Origin: Salegentibacter agarivorans
GTDB taxonomy: Bacteria > Bacteroidota > Bacteroidia > Flavobacteriales > Flavobacteriaceae
Length of the DNA: 64,000 nucleotides
Reading direction: 5' to 3'
NCBI RefSeq assembly: GCF_900113135.1
Contig: NZ_FOOH01000016.1
Span: 35,678-99,677, forward strand
Position numbers and translations under genes: made by a program. Of the stretch, positions 15,918-24,935 are shown one piece after another. Within the stretch, counting starts at the first letter, position 1, and every line of letters starts with the position of its first letter. A model generated the notes under the pieces. It saw nothing but the letters and a program-made list of their open reading frames with translations. It made no database searches and had not been told where the DNA came from.

Positions 15918-17441
15918 ATGAGTTTAAAAACCTGGCTTAGAGATTTAATTGGTTTGGATACCATAGAAAAAAATGTGTTGGATTCACAAAAAAGAATCCT
16001 GGATCAATATACTTCAATTACTTCTGAAATTGAAAAGTTAAAAGATCAATCTACCGAAAATAAAATAAGGTACCTTCAACCCTCTAAAGAGGAAGCAGGC
16101 GAAATAAAAAATTCAGAAAATCCCCAATTGCCACTAGCTAGAAGTTTTTCTATCGATAATAAAAAAAAGGATACAGCAGTCACCTTTACTTTAAAGGAAA
16201 ATGATCTGGTGGCAAGTGACTGGCTGGAGTTAAATACCACAGCCGGGCAAAAAAGCAATTGGAGCAACATTCTTTCTTCGGCTGCCGGTTTAGGTGGCCT
16301 GACAGGCGCTACAATTCAATCCTCTAGTGGATTATATACTACTACGGCAACTGCTTCACAATTATCGGCATTAAAAGATGGTGTGGGAACAGCAGTTAGA
16401 GTAGAAGGAAAAATAGTGGAACATATACCTTTTCATTCCGCGGGGCCTTCAGCATTCACTCCCCTAATTGTTTTTCAAATGGCTTCCATGGTCACAGGCC
16501 AGTATTATTTTAATAATCTTTCAGACCAGTTAAATAAGGTTCTTGATAAACTGAGTAGTCTGGAACGTCTGCATCATATTGAACGTGAATCAAAATTGAA
16601 ATATGCCTTTTCTTCATTAAAAAAGTATGCTGACAGAAGATATTTTGTTCTGGAGGATTTTGTCCATCTGGATCATATCTCCTATGATCTCAAGACCATT
16701 CGCGAAGAGTATGTGATTAGCAGTATCGAAAAGATGCAGGAAATAAACAAACTGGTCTCGGCTGTTAGTTCCAATAAAGAAAACGATGAAATTATTTTAG
16801 CGGAAGAAGCCAATTTTTTAGAAAAGGGAAAACATCTTTTTAATAAAGGAATGTCTGGTATTAAAAATTCTAAGGCAGTTAACGTATTGCACTCTGGTCT
16901 GGACGGTGCAGGTAACCTTTTGCGTAGCAGCCAAACCAAGGTAGAAACTATCAATCAGAAAATAGAGGAATTAGGGCTTCTATATGCCCTGAAACTTGCT
17001 ATTACTGCTGAAGAGTTATACCAAATGACCCAGCTCATTAAATTAAAAATGAATATGTCTGTAACTAATATGGATGAAGACCGAATAGGGAAAATAGAGG
17101 AGCTGAAAGCTGAAATTGAAAACTTCAAAAGAAAAAACCTTATTCACAAATCTTTGAAGGATGCAGTGTTGGAGTTTAACCAGAAATTAGACAATCGGTA
17201 TACCGAATTGAAGCAACAATCCATTCTGGCTAAATCAGATATAGACTCTTTAATAAATAATAGTAAAAACTCCTTCGATTCATTTTTTGAAATTTGTGAT
17301 TCCAGTTACCAAAACCTGGAAACCATGAATTCTCAGATTCTTACCGGCTTCAAGGCTGAAAATGAAATTCTGCTTGATAACAGGGGTACAGAACCAAAGT
17401 TGTTTATTAAAAAGCCTGTTTCTGCTAAGGGGACAGCTTAA
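15918..17441 (+). CDS. Large coiled-coil protein of unknown function
   Basis: The protein has 507 residues. An N-terminal helix is followed by a Gly/Ala/Ser/Thr-rich moderately hydrophobic stretch (about 112-145: LSSAAGLGGLTGATIQSSSG), a second hydrophobic stretch (about 180-195: PLIVFQMASMVTGQYYF), and long helices and coiled coils from about 195 to 470. The two apolar stretches followed by coiled coil recall helical membrane-inserting toxins or effectors, but I recognise no family. It starts 49 bases after the nuclease gene and ends 48 bases before hsdM. It could be a defence effector or unrelated. Confidence 0.5.
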   Translation: MSLKTWLRDLIGLDTIEKNVLDSQKRILDQYTSITSEIEKLKDQSTENKIRYLQPSKEEAGEIKNSENPQLPLARSFSIDNKKKDTAVTFTLKENDLVASDWLELNTTAGQKSNWSNILSSAAGLGGLTGATIQSSSGLYTTTATASQLSALKDGVGTAVRVEGKIVEHIPFHSAGPSAFTPLIVFQMASMVTGQYYFNNLSDQLNKVLDKLSSLERLHHIERESKLKYAFSSLKKYADRRYFVLEDFVHLDHISYDLKTIREEYVISSIEKMQEINKLVSAVSSNKENDEIILAEEANFLEKGKHLFNKGMSGIKNSKAVNVLHSGLDGAGNLLRSSQTKVETINQKIEELGLLYALKLAITAEELYQMTQLIKLKMNMSVTNMDEDRIGKIEELKAEIENFKRKNLIHKSLKDAVLEFNQKLDNRYTELKQQSILAKSDIDSLINNSKNSFDSFFEICDSSYQNLETMNSQILTGFKAENEILLDNRGTEPKLFIKKPVSAKGTA

Positions 17442-17489
17442 AAAAATTTAAATTTGAAGCATATCTAAGACAAAACAAATCACCCGTAA

Positions 17490-19898
17490 ATGGCAATTAA
17501 AAAATCAGAATTATACAGCTCCCTTTGGGCGAGTTGCGATGAACTAAGAGGCGGCATGGATGCAAGCCAATACAAAGATTATGTATTGGTAATGTTGTTC
17601 GTCAAATACATTAGTGATAAATGGGCAGGGCAATTGTATGCCCCTATTACCATACCCTCGGGCGCAAGCTTTAAAGATATGGTAGCTCTCAAAGGTAAAT
17701 CAGACATTGGTGACCAGATCAACAAGAAAATTATTGCGCCATTAAAAGAGGCAAATAATCTTTCTGATATGCCCGATTTTAATGATGTATCAAAACTGGG
17801 CGATGGTAAAGAAATGGTCGACCGTCTTACCAATCTGATTGCGATTTTTGAAAAACCGGAACTCGATTTCAGTAAAAACAGGGCTGAAGGTGATGATATA
17901 TTAGGGGATGCTTATGAATACTTGATGCGCCATTTCGCTACGGAAAGCGGAAAGAGCAAAGGCCAGTTCTATACTCCTGCTGAAGTAAGTCGTATTATGG
18001 CGATGATTATAGGGATTTCAGATGCGCAGACCAGTGCCAACACCACTGTATATGATCCTACCTGTGGTTCGGGATCTCTTCTTTTGAGAATAGGTTCTGC
18101 CGCTAATACACAGGTAACGCTTTACGGACAGGAGAAAGATTCAGCGACTGCCAACCTGGCCCGAATGAATATGATCCTGCACGATTATCCCACAGCGGAA
18201 ATCAAACAGGGAAATACCTTATCCAAACCACTATTTGAAGAAAACAACAACCTCAAACAGTTTGATTTTGTAGTAGCAAATCCACCTTTTAGTGATAAAC
18301 GCTGGAGTAATGGTTTATCGCTTCCCGATGATGGAAGCTACAACCGCTTTGAAGGCTTCGGAATTCCACCTTCCAAAAATGGTGATTTTGCTTACCTCCT
18401 ACACATCCTTCGGTCGCTAAAACGCCAGGGTAAAGGAGCGGTCATCCTTCCACATGGAGTGCTGTTCAGAGGAAATGCTGAGGCTGAGATAAGGAAAAAT
18501 CTTATCCAACGCGGGTATATTAAAGGAATCATCGGTTTGCCGGCCAACTTATTTTATGGTACCGGCATACCCGCCTGTATTATTTTGCTCGATAAGGAAA
18601 ACGCCGGTAACCGAAAAGCTGTTTTTATGATTGACGCCAGTAAAGGTTTTATAAAAGACGGGAATAAGAACCGACTTAGGGAGCAAGATATTCGCAGAAT
18701 TACCGATGTATTCAACCAGGAAACCGTAATAGAGGGTTACAGCAAAATGGTCTCTGTGGCGGCCATTGAAGAAAATGAATTCAATCTCAACATACCACGT
18801 TATATAGATGCGCAGGATAAAGAAGATATCCAGGACATAGATGCTCACCTTAATGGCGGTATTCCCAATAAGGATATTGAAGCCCTGGAAAAGTACTGGA
18901 AGGTGTATCCCAACCTAAAGGCTGATTTATTTGAGGAATTTCGCACGGGCTATTCCCGACTGAAAATTGAAAACGACCGGGTAAACAACAGCATTTATAG
19001 CCACCGGGAGTTTGAAGCTTTTATAAAAGAAATGAATAACCTTTACACCGGTTGGGCGAAAGACACCGAAACCTATCTAAAAGCTTTAGATAAAGATTGT
19101 CACCCAAAAGAAGCCATAAATGATATTTCTGAAAACTTGTTAGAAACCTACCGGGAGAAGCCACTTATAAATAATTACGATGTGTATCAACATCTTCTTA
19201 GCTATTGGCACGAGGTAATGCAGGACGATATTTACATCATTTCCTATGACGGCTGGAAAGCCGAAACTTATCGCATCCTGATAGAAAACAAACAGAAGAA
19301 GATGGTAGATAAAGGCTGGGCCTGCGATTTGATCCCCAAAGAACTGGTGATCAACAGGTATTTTTCTGAAGAACAAGAGGAAATATCCCAACTAGAAAAT
19401 ACTAAGGAGACTCTCTCTGCTCAAATAACCGAACTGGAAGAAGAGCACAGTGGTGAAGACGGACTGTTTGCTGAACTTGACAAAGTCAATAAAGGCAATG
19501 CTAACAAGCGCATCAAAGAAATTCAGAAAGAAAAGGATACTGAACTGGAGGAGGAATTAAACGCTCTGAAGAAATACGTTAAACTGCATACGCAATTATC
19601 AGCTGCCAACAAGGAGATCAAACAAAAAGAAAAGCAACTGGACGATGCTCTTTTTACCAAATATCCCCAGTTAAATGAAGACGAGATCAAAGAACTGGTA
19701 GTGAATGACAAATGGCTTAGTACTATTAAAAATGCCCTGAGCGGCGAGATAGACCAGATTAGCCAGCGCCTTACCAACCGCATTAAAGAACTGGCAGACC
19801 GTTATGACACTCCATTACCAGCTATAAACACTGAAGTAGAAGGACTTGAAACCAGCGTAAACGCTCATCTGGAAAAAATGGGATTTGTATGGAACTAA
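17490..19898 (+). CDS. hsdM: Type I restriction-modification DNA methyltransferase, M subunit
   Basis: The 802-residue N6-adenine methyltransferase subunit has the N-terminal HsdM_N domain (SSLWASCDELRGGMD…YKDYVLVMLFVKYISDKW). Then come GQFYTPAEVSRIMA at about 160, the SAM motif DPTCGSGSLL at about 190 and the catalytic NPPF at about 265. It is longer than typical 500-residue HsdM: the C-terminal 250 residues add helices and a coiled coil (…LENTKETLSAQITELEEEH…). It would methylate the HsdS-defined site. It overlaps hsdS by 10 bases and heads a seven-gene operon. Confidence 0.95.
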   Translation: MAIKKSELYSSLWASCDELRGGMDASQYKDYVLVMLFVKYISDKWAGQLYAPITIPSGASFKDMVALKGKSDIGDQINKKIIAPLKEANNLSDMPDFNDVSKLGDGKEMVDRLTNLIAIFEKPELDFSKNRAEGDDILGDAYEYLMRHFATESGKSKGQFYTPAEVSRIMAMIIGISDAQTSANTTVYDPTCGSGSLLLRIGSAANTQVTLYGQEKDSATANLARMNMILHDYPTAEIKQGNTLSKPLFEENNNLKQFDFVVANPPFSDKRWSNGLSLPDDGSYNRFEGFGIPPSKNGDFAYLLHILRSLKRQGKGAVILPHGVLFRGNAEAEIRKNLIQRGYIKGIIGLPANLFYGTGIPACIILLDKENAGNRKAVFMIDASKGFIKDGNKNRLREQDIRRITDVFNQETVIEGYSKMVSVAAIEENEFNLNIPRYIDAQDKEDIQDIDAHLNGGIPNKDIEALEKYWKVYPNLKADLFEEFRTGYSRLKIENDRVNNSIYSHREFEAFIKEMNNLYTGWAKDTETYLKALDKDCHPKEAINDISENLLETYREKPLINNYDVYQHLLSYWHEVMQDDIYIISYDGWKAETYRILIENKQKKMVDKGWACDLIPKELVINRYFSEEQEEISQLENTKETLSAQITELEEEHSGEDGLFAELDKVNKGNANKRIKEIQKEKDTELEEELNALKKYVKLHTQLSAANKEIKQKEKQLDDALFTKYPQLNEDEIKELVVNDKWLSTIKNALSGEIDQISQRLTNRIKELADRYDTPLPAINTEVEGLETSVNAHLEKMGFVWN

Positions 19899-21073
19899 CA
19901 GCAACCAAATACAAACAAACAGAAGTAGGCTTGATTCCGGAGGATTGGGAAGTGAGAACACTTGGTGAAATAGCAAAAGTAATAGGTGGTGGTACGCCTA
20001 AGACAAATGTCTTACAGTATTGGAATGGAAATATCTCCTGGTTTACTCCCACTGAAGTCGGTGAGCGAAAATATTTAAAGGAGAGTAAAAGAAAAATATC
20101 CTTAGAAGGGCTTCAGAATTCCTCCGCTCAAATATTGCCTATTGGCACTATTTTACTCACAAGCAGAGCGGGAATTGGAGATTTAGGAATTCTAACCAAA
20201 GAAGCATCTACAAATCAGGGATTTCAATCTTTGTTAGTTTATGAGGACTACTACAATGAATACATTTATTATTTACTCTCTACTTTAAAATCTAAAATTA
20301 TAAGTAAAGCAAGTGGTAGTACTTTTCTTGAAATCAGTCCGAGCAAAGTTAAAGAAGTTACTGCAGCCGTCCCCCAAACCCTCACCGAACAGAAAGCCAT
20401 TGCCAGGGTGCTGAGTGATACCGATGCCCTCATCCAGGCTCTTGAAAAAAAGATCGCCAAGAAAGCAATGATTAAAAAAGGCGCAATGCAGGAACTGCTG
20501 AAGCCTAAGGAGGGGTGGGAAGTAAAAACCTTGGAAGAATTATTTTTATTAAAACAAGGGTTGCAATGTCCAGTTGAAGAACAATATGAATTAAAGAAAG
20601 AAGGTTTAGTTAGGTTCGTTAGGATTGTGGATTTAACCAATAACAAAGAATTACCAAGATATATTAGTAAACCTAATTCCTCTCATATTATAAAAGACAC
20701 GGATCTCTTTATGGTTAGATATGGTAGTCCAGGATTATTAGGTTATGGATTTAATGGAGTCATTGCTAATAATTTATTTCGTTTGATCCCTAAAACATCC
20801 ATTTTCCCAAAATTCTTTTACCACCTTTTTACGTATAGAAATGATGATGTCTTAAATCTGTCAAGTTCGACTACAATGGCAGCAATTAGTTTCAGAGCTT
20901 TAAATCAAATGGAAATTGAATATCCATCTAAAAAGGAGCAAATAGAGACAGCTGAAATTCTTTCTGATATGGACAAAGAAATTGAGCAGCTGGAGCAAAG
21001 GCTAGCGAAGTATCAAAATGTAAAACAAGGAATGATGCAGCAGTTGTTAACCGGGAAAATAAGGTTGGTATGA
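19889..21073 (+). CDS. hsdS: Type I restriction-modification specificity subunit
   Basis: The protein has 394 residues. Two target-recognition domains (about 10-165 and 215-365) are each followed by a conserved helix: LTEQKAIARVLSDTDALIQALEKKIAKK and KEQIETAEILSDMDKEIEQLEQRLAK. Both TRDs start with the EDWEV or EGWEVKTLEE signature. The TRD cores look more AT-rich than the conserved helices, as usual for exchanged TRDs. Four-base overlap (ATGA) with the GIY-YIG-like gene. The recognised sequence cannot be read from the protein. Confidence 0.95.
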   Translation: MELTATKYKQTEVGLIPEDWEVRTLGEIAKVIGGGTPKTNVLQYWNGNISWFTPTEVGERKYLKESKRKISLEGLQNSSAQILPIGTILLTSRAGIGDLGILTKEASTNQGFQSLLVYEDYYNEYIYYLLSTLKSKIISKASGSTFLEISPSKVKEVTAAVPQTLTEQKAIARVLSDTDALIQALEKKIAKKAMIKKGAMQELLKPKEGWEVKTLEELFLLKQGLQCPVEEQYELKKEGLVRFVRIVDLTNNKELPRYISKPNSSHIIKDTDLFMVRYGSPGLLGYGFNGVIANNLFRLIPKTSIFPKFFYHLFTYRNDDVLNLSSSTTMAAISFRALNQMEIEYPSKKEQIETAEILSDMDKEIEQLEQRLAKYQNVKQGMMQQLLTGKIRLV

Positions 21074-21609
21074 GTGAGGTTTTAGAAGACAAACTACAAA
21101 TTAATTTTGATGGCAGCTGGTTTCAATCAAGGTACTATGTATATGTAATAACTGTAGTTCACAACCTTAAAACCTTCTATTATATAGGGCAAACAGGGGA
21201 TAGAAAATATACCGCTGCTCGTTCTCCATTCTATAGATTATGGGGGCATTTTAATCCATATAATTCAAAAAGCGGAACAGACTCCCAATTAATAAAGGCT
21301 TTATTTAAAAAAGGCATTTTAGAGAAGATAAAGGGTATAAGTAAAAGACAGATTATAGATAAAGCCTTATTTGAAAAGAAAATTTTAATCGCGACCAGTT
21401 TTTATCCAATTGAGGAATTCATTAACGATGAAACAATAGAACATAAGCGAAAAAGAAAAGTAGCAGAATCTATAGAAACTGCATTGATAAATATGTTTGA
21501 AGCAGATATCCTTTTTAATGATTTAAATAAAATAGGGCATGCGAATGTAAAAATTACCGAAGAGGATCTTCAAATGGCACAGATAATATTTAACGATGTG
21601 AAAAAATAG
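21070..21609 (+). CDS. GIY-YIG-like nuclease domain protein
   Basis: The protein has 179 residues. YYVYVI (22-27) and YYIGQTGD (37-44), followed by a conserved-looking R51-x-x-F-Y-R-L-W-G-H60, match the first strands and active-site region of GIY-YIG domains. A Glu further on (around 115-120) could complete the site. It lies inside the type I RM operon between hsdS and the DUF262 genes and overlaps hsdS. I infer an accessory nuclease acting on DNA that enters the cell; the exact family is not certain. Confidence 0.6.
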   Translation: MSEVLEDKLQINFDGSWFQSRYYVYVITVVHNLKTFYYIGQTGDRKYTAARSPFYRLWGHFNPYNSKSGTDSQLIKALFKKGILEKIKGISKRQIIDKALFEKKILIATSFYPIEEFINDETIEHKRKRKVAESIETALINMFEADILFNDLNKIGHANVKITEEDLQMAQIIFNDVKK

Positions 21610-21615
21610 ATTTAA

Positions 21616-23097
21616 ATGATTGAAGCTAAAGTTTTATATGCAGCAACCAAACAGGATAAAACAATTCAGGCAGAAATAAAGAAGGTAAACGCTGTTCTAA
21701 GTCAAGATTTACAAATTCCATATTATCAAAGGCCATATAGATGGCAGGAGAAAAATGTTTTACAGCTTTTAGAAGATATTTACGGAAGTTGGAAACAAGT
21801 AAAGAGTGCCTATAGAATTGGAAGCGTTATTTTGTTTGAAAATGAAAAAAGTGATTTTTATGTCATTGATGGGCAACAACGTATTACTACCCTTATATTA
21901 ATTCTACGGCAGTTAAAATCTGAGGAAGCAATTACTTTATCTAAGAAGCTTAGCTTCAATCATAGCGATTCAGAAAAGTGTATCCGAAGGAATAATGTTT
22001 TTATAGATGATTGGTTATCGGAAAATGTACGAAAGGAGAAAGCAGATTTTTTAAACTATATAAATAAGTTTTGTGAATTTGTAGAGATAAGAGTTACAAG
22101 CCTTTCTGAAGCTTTTCAGATGTTCGATTCGCAAAATAGCCGGGGTAAAAGTTTGGAAGCCTATAATTTATTAAAAGCCTACCACATTAGAGCAATGGAA
22201 GATGAGGAAGCTACAGCAACAGATAAAATTGAGAGTGACCGAAGGTGGGAAAATGCTACTCGTTTTGTACTCGACCCATTAAATACAAGAAGCAATCCTC
22301 AAGATATTCTTAAAAAACTTTTCAATGAACAGCTTTATCGTACAAGAGTTTGGAGTAGAAAACAGGCGGCTTATAAATTCAATAAAAATGCTATTGATGA
22401 ATTTAAAGGACATACCATTAGATCGAAAGAGGAAATGGAATATCCATTTCACAATAGTAATTTATTACATTCAGTTGCATTAAACTATTTTAACTCTTTA
22501 CAAGTTCAGGTAAAAGGGATGAAATCCCGGTTTAACCAAAAGCATTTATCCAACGTTAACGATTTTGTTGCTATTAATCAGCCTTTAATAAATGGTAAAT
22601 CTTTTTTCGATTACGTAGAGTCTTATGTAGAGATTTACAAACAGCTATTCATTATCAAAAAAGACGATTATTTTCTGAAGGAATTTAAAGGTTTCTATGA
22701 GGCACAGTGTAATTACCCTAAAAGCTATAGAGATGGTGACAAATACTTAAAAGAACTTTATAAATCCCTAATCATTTTAGTTTTTGATAAATACGGAGAA
22801 GATGGCGTTAATAAATTATATAAAGAGCTTTATGCAATTGTATATCGTTTACGCTTAGAAAAACAACAAGTAAAGTATGCAGCAGTAGCTAAGTACCCAT
22901 CCGATATGAAAATTTTCTCAATAATAGAACAAAGCAAGAATTACTTTGAATTGAGAAAATTAACGGAGCTGGCTAAAAAGAGAATTGCATGTTCAAAAGT
23001 AGAAAATGTTATCGTCGAATTTTTTATAGATTTTGGGGTCAAAATCAGAAAAGACAATAACAAAGTAGATTTGTCAAAATTTGATATTGAAGATTAA
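21616..23097 (+). CDS. DUF262 (GmrSD/ParB-like) protein 1
   Basis: The protein has 493 residues. The N-terminal DUF262 domain has YQRPYRW at 37-43 and IDGQQRITTL at 84-93, the motifs shared with GmrS/ParB-Srx-like enzymes that bind and hydrolyse nucleotides. FDSQNSRGKSLEAYN near 173 is also typical. I see no DUF1524 HNH motif at the C-terminus, so it may supply the NTP-sensing half only. It overlaps the next DUF262 gene by one base. Such 'RloF-like' DUF262 proteins are known from type I RM loci. Confidence 0.8.
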   Translation: MIEAKVLYAATKQDKTIQAEIKKVNAVLSQDLQIPYYQRPYRWQEKNVLQLLEDIYGSWKQVKSAYRIGSVILFENEKSDFYVIDGQQRITTLILILRQLKSEEAITLSKKLSFNHSDSEKCIRRNNVFIDDWLSENVRKEKADFLNYINKFCEFVEIRVTSLSEAFQMFDSQNSRGKSLEAYNLLKAYHIRAMEDEEATATDKIESDRRWENATRFVLDPLNTRSNPQDILKKLFNEQLYRTRVWSRKQAAYKFNKNAIDEFKGHTIRSKEEMEYPFHNSNLLHSVALNYFNSLQVQVKGMKSRFNQKHLSNVNDFVAINQPLINGKSFFDYVESYVEIYKQLFIIKKDDYFLKEFKGFYEAQCNYPKSYRDGDKYLKELYKSLIILVFDKYGEDGVNKLYKELYAIVYRLRLEKQQVKYAAVAKYPSDMKIFSIIEQSKNYFELRKLTELAKKRIACSKVENVIVEFFIDFGVKIRKDNNKVDLSKFDIED

Positions 23098-24935
23098 TGG
23101 AAGTAAAAGAGTTAAATAAAAGTATTCGAGAAATTTTCCAATGGAATTATGTCGTGCCTTTGTACCAAAGGAATTACGCCTGGTCTGATGATGAAATACA
23201 TCAATTAATACGAGATATTTATGAAAATTACATCAAAGACCCAAAGGGCTTTTATTTCATTGGAACATTGGTCGTCCTGAAAAGAAAAAACGGAGATTTT
23301 GAAGTCATAGATGGTCAACAAAGATTAACTACACTTTCATTAATAGCTAAAAAACTAGATCCAAATCTTCATACTTCAAAATTACAATATGATTCCAGAC
23401 CTGAAGTTGAAAGTTTTTTAAGTACTTACTTTCAAAGAGGTGAAGTAGCAGTTACCACAACAAATCATTTAGTTTCTCATTTTAATGAAGCTATTGAATA
23501 TATTGAAAATGTTGATTTGGAAGCAGAAGATTTTAAGACGCTTCATTTTATTGATTATTTGAAGGAAGATTCTATTGATGAATTTAAAAATTATTTTTTC
23601 AAACAGGTTCAACTGGTTAAGGTAGAAATACCTTCTGATACAGATGTTGCCCATTATTTTGAGGTAATGAACAACCGCGGTGATCAGTTAGAAGAACATG
23701 AAATAGTAAAAGCCAGGCTTTTAGATAAAATTCAAGTTTATAAAACTGGATCTGCTCAGTTTTCAAAAATTTGGGATGCTTGTTCACAAATGAATGAGCC
23801 TATACAACGCTTATTTAGTAAAACCGATAGAGAAAGTTTTTTCGGAAAAGAATACGATAGTTGTTACTTCGAAAGTGATAAGACATCTAAGAAGGAAACA
23901 GAAAACCAGGGGAATTCTTCTTTAAGTATTGAGAGGATTCTAAATGGTGAATCAATATTGATAGATGATGAAGACAGGGATAAAGGAGATGAAGAAGCCT
24001 TTGAAGCTATTATTGATTTTCCTAACTTTTTGATGCATGTTTTAAAGCTATACTTTTTTGATAATAAAGCATTGGATATCCCTTTAAATGGAGACGAACT
24101 CTTAAAATGGTTTGAGAAGTTAGAAGAAAAAATAGATCCACTTGAATTTATTGATAAACTATTATTTTATAGAGTAGTTTTCGATCGTTTCATTGTAACA
24201 GTTATTGAAGACGAAAAATCTGAAGATAACACGAAATGGATATTACATAAGCCTAAACGTTATTATAATGAAAAACAGAATAGTAACCGATTAATTTATA
24301 AAAATTCATTTGAGGAACTCCAAGAGCCAATTATCAAATGTCTTTCCATGTTACAGGTTACCTTTAGGACGAAAAAATATAAGAATTATCTACAGGAAAT
24401 TTTATTCTGGTTTAATGAGGTTGATGATTTAAAAATCCAATCGAAGGAATACTTAAATAAATTGAATGGCTTAGTACTAGAAACTTATAACAGTAATAAA
24501 AATTTCGAGAGTCTGATACCACTTCCTCATTATAATAAGGGAACCAGTACACCTCACTTTCTTTTTAATTTTATAGATTATCTCTATTGGACTGAAAGTC
24601 CAGAAAAATTCAATTTTGAATTCAAATACAGGAATTCAGTTGAACATCACTTGCCGCAATCCTACCGAAATACCGATAATGAGAATGTACTAGATTGCTT
24701 AGGTAATTTGTGTTTAGTTAGTAAAAGTGGTAATTCTAAAATGAATGATGAATCACCAAAAGGGAAGGCAGACCCAAAAGGAAAGTATTATAATGAGAAC
24801 CTACCTGCAAAACAGCTAACTATGTATAAAATAACGAATTCAAATGGTCAATGGGGAGAAGCTGAAATATTAAATCATTACAATGATATTCTGGATCTAC
24901 TAAATAGAAGAAACGAAATTTTACCTATAAAATGA
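23097..24935 (+). CDS. DUF262-DUF1524 (GmrSD-like) protein 2
   Basis: The protein has 612 residues. N-terminal DUF262 motifs are YQRNYAW (23-29), DGQQRLTTL (72-80) and VMNNRGDQLEEHEIVKARLL. Toward the C-terminus, SVEHHLPQS at about 515-523 with NVLDCLGNLCLVS and a following N-x-x-M-N is the His-Me/HNH DUF1524 nuclease signature. GmrSD-type enzymes cleave modified phage DNA, so this protein may extend the operon's range to modified DNA that type I restriction cannot cut. The start overlaps the previous gene, and the stop overlaps hsdR (ATGA). Confidence 0.85.
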   Translation: MEVKELNKSIREIFQWNYVVPLYQRNYAWSDDEIHQLIRDIYENYIKDPKGFYFIGTLVVLKRKNGDFEVIDGQQRLTTLSLIAKKLDPNLHTSKLQYDSRPEVESFLSTYFQRGEVAVTTTNHLVSHFNEAIEYIENVDLEAEDFKTLHFIDYLKEDSIDEFKNYFFKQVQLVKVEIPSDTDVAHYFEVMNNRGDQLEEHEIVKARLLDKIQVYKTGSAQFSKIWDACSQMNEPIQRLFSKTDRESFFGKEYDSCYFESDKTSKKETENQGNSSLSIERILNGESILIDDEDRDKGDEEAFEAIIDFPNFLMHVLKLYFFDNKALDIPLNGDELLKWFEKLEEKIDPLEFIDKLLFYRVVFDRFIVTVIEDEKSEDNTKWILHKPKRYYNEKQNSNRLIYKNSFEELQEPIIKCLSMLQVTFRTKKYKNYLQEILFWFNEVDDLKIQSKEYLNKLNGLVLETYNSNKNFESLIPLPHYNKGTSTPHFLFNFIDYLYWTESPEKFNFEFKYRNSVEHHLPQSYRNTDNENVLDCLGNLCLVSKSGNSKMNDESPKGKADPKGKYYNENLPAKQLTMYKITNSNGQWGEAEILNHYNDILDLLNRRNEILPIK

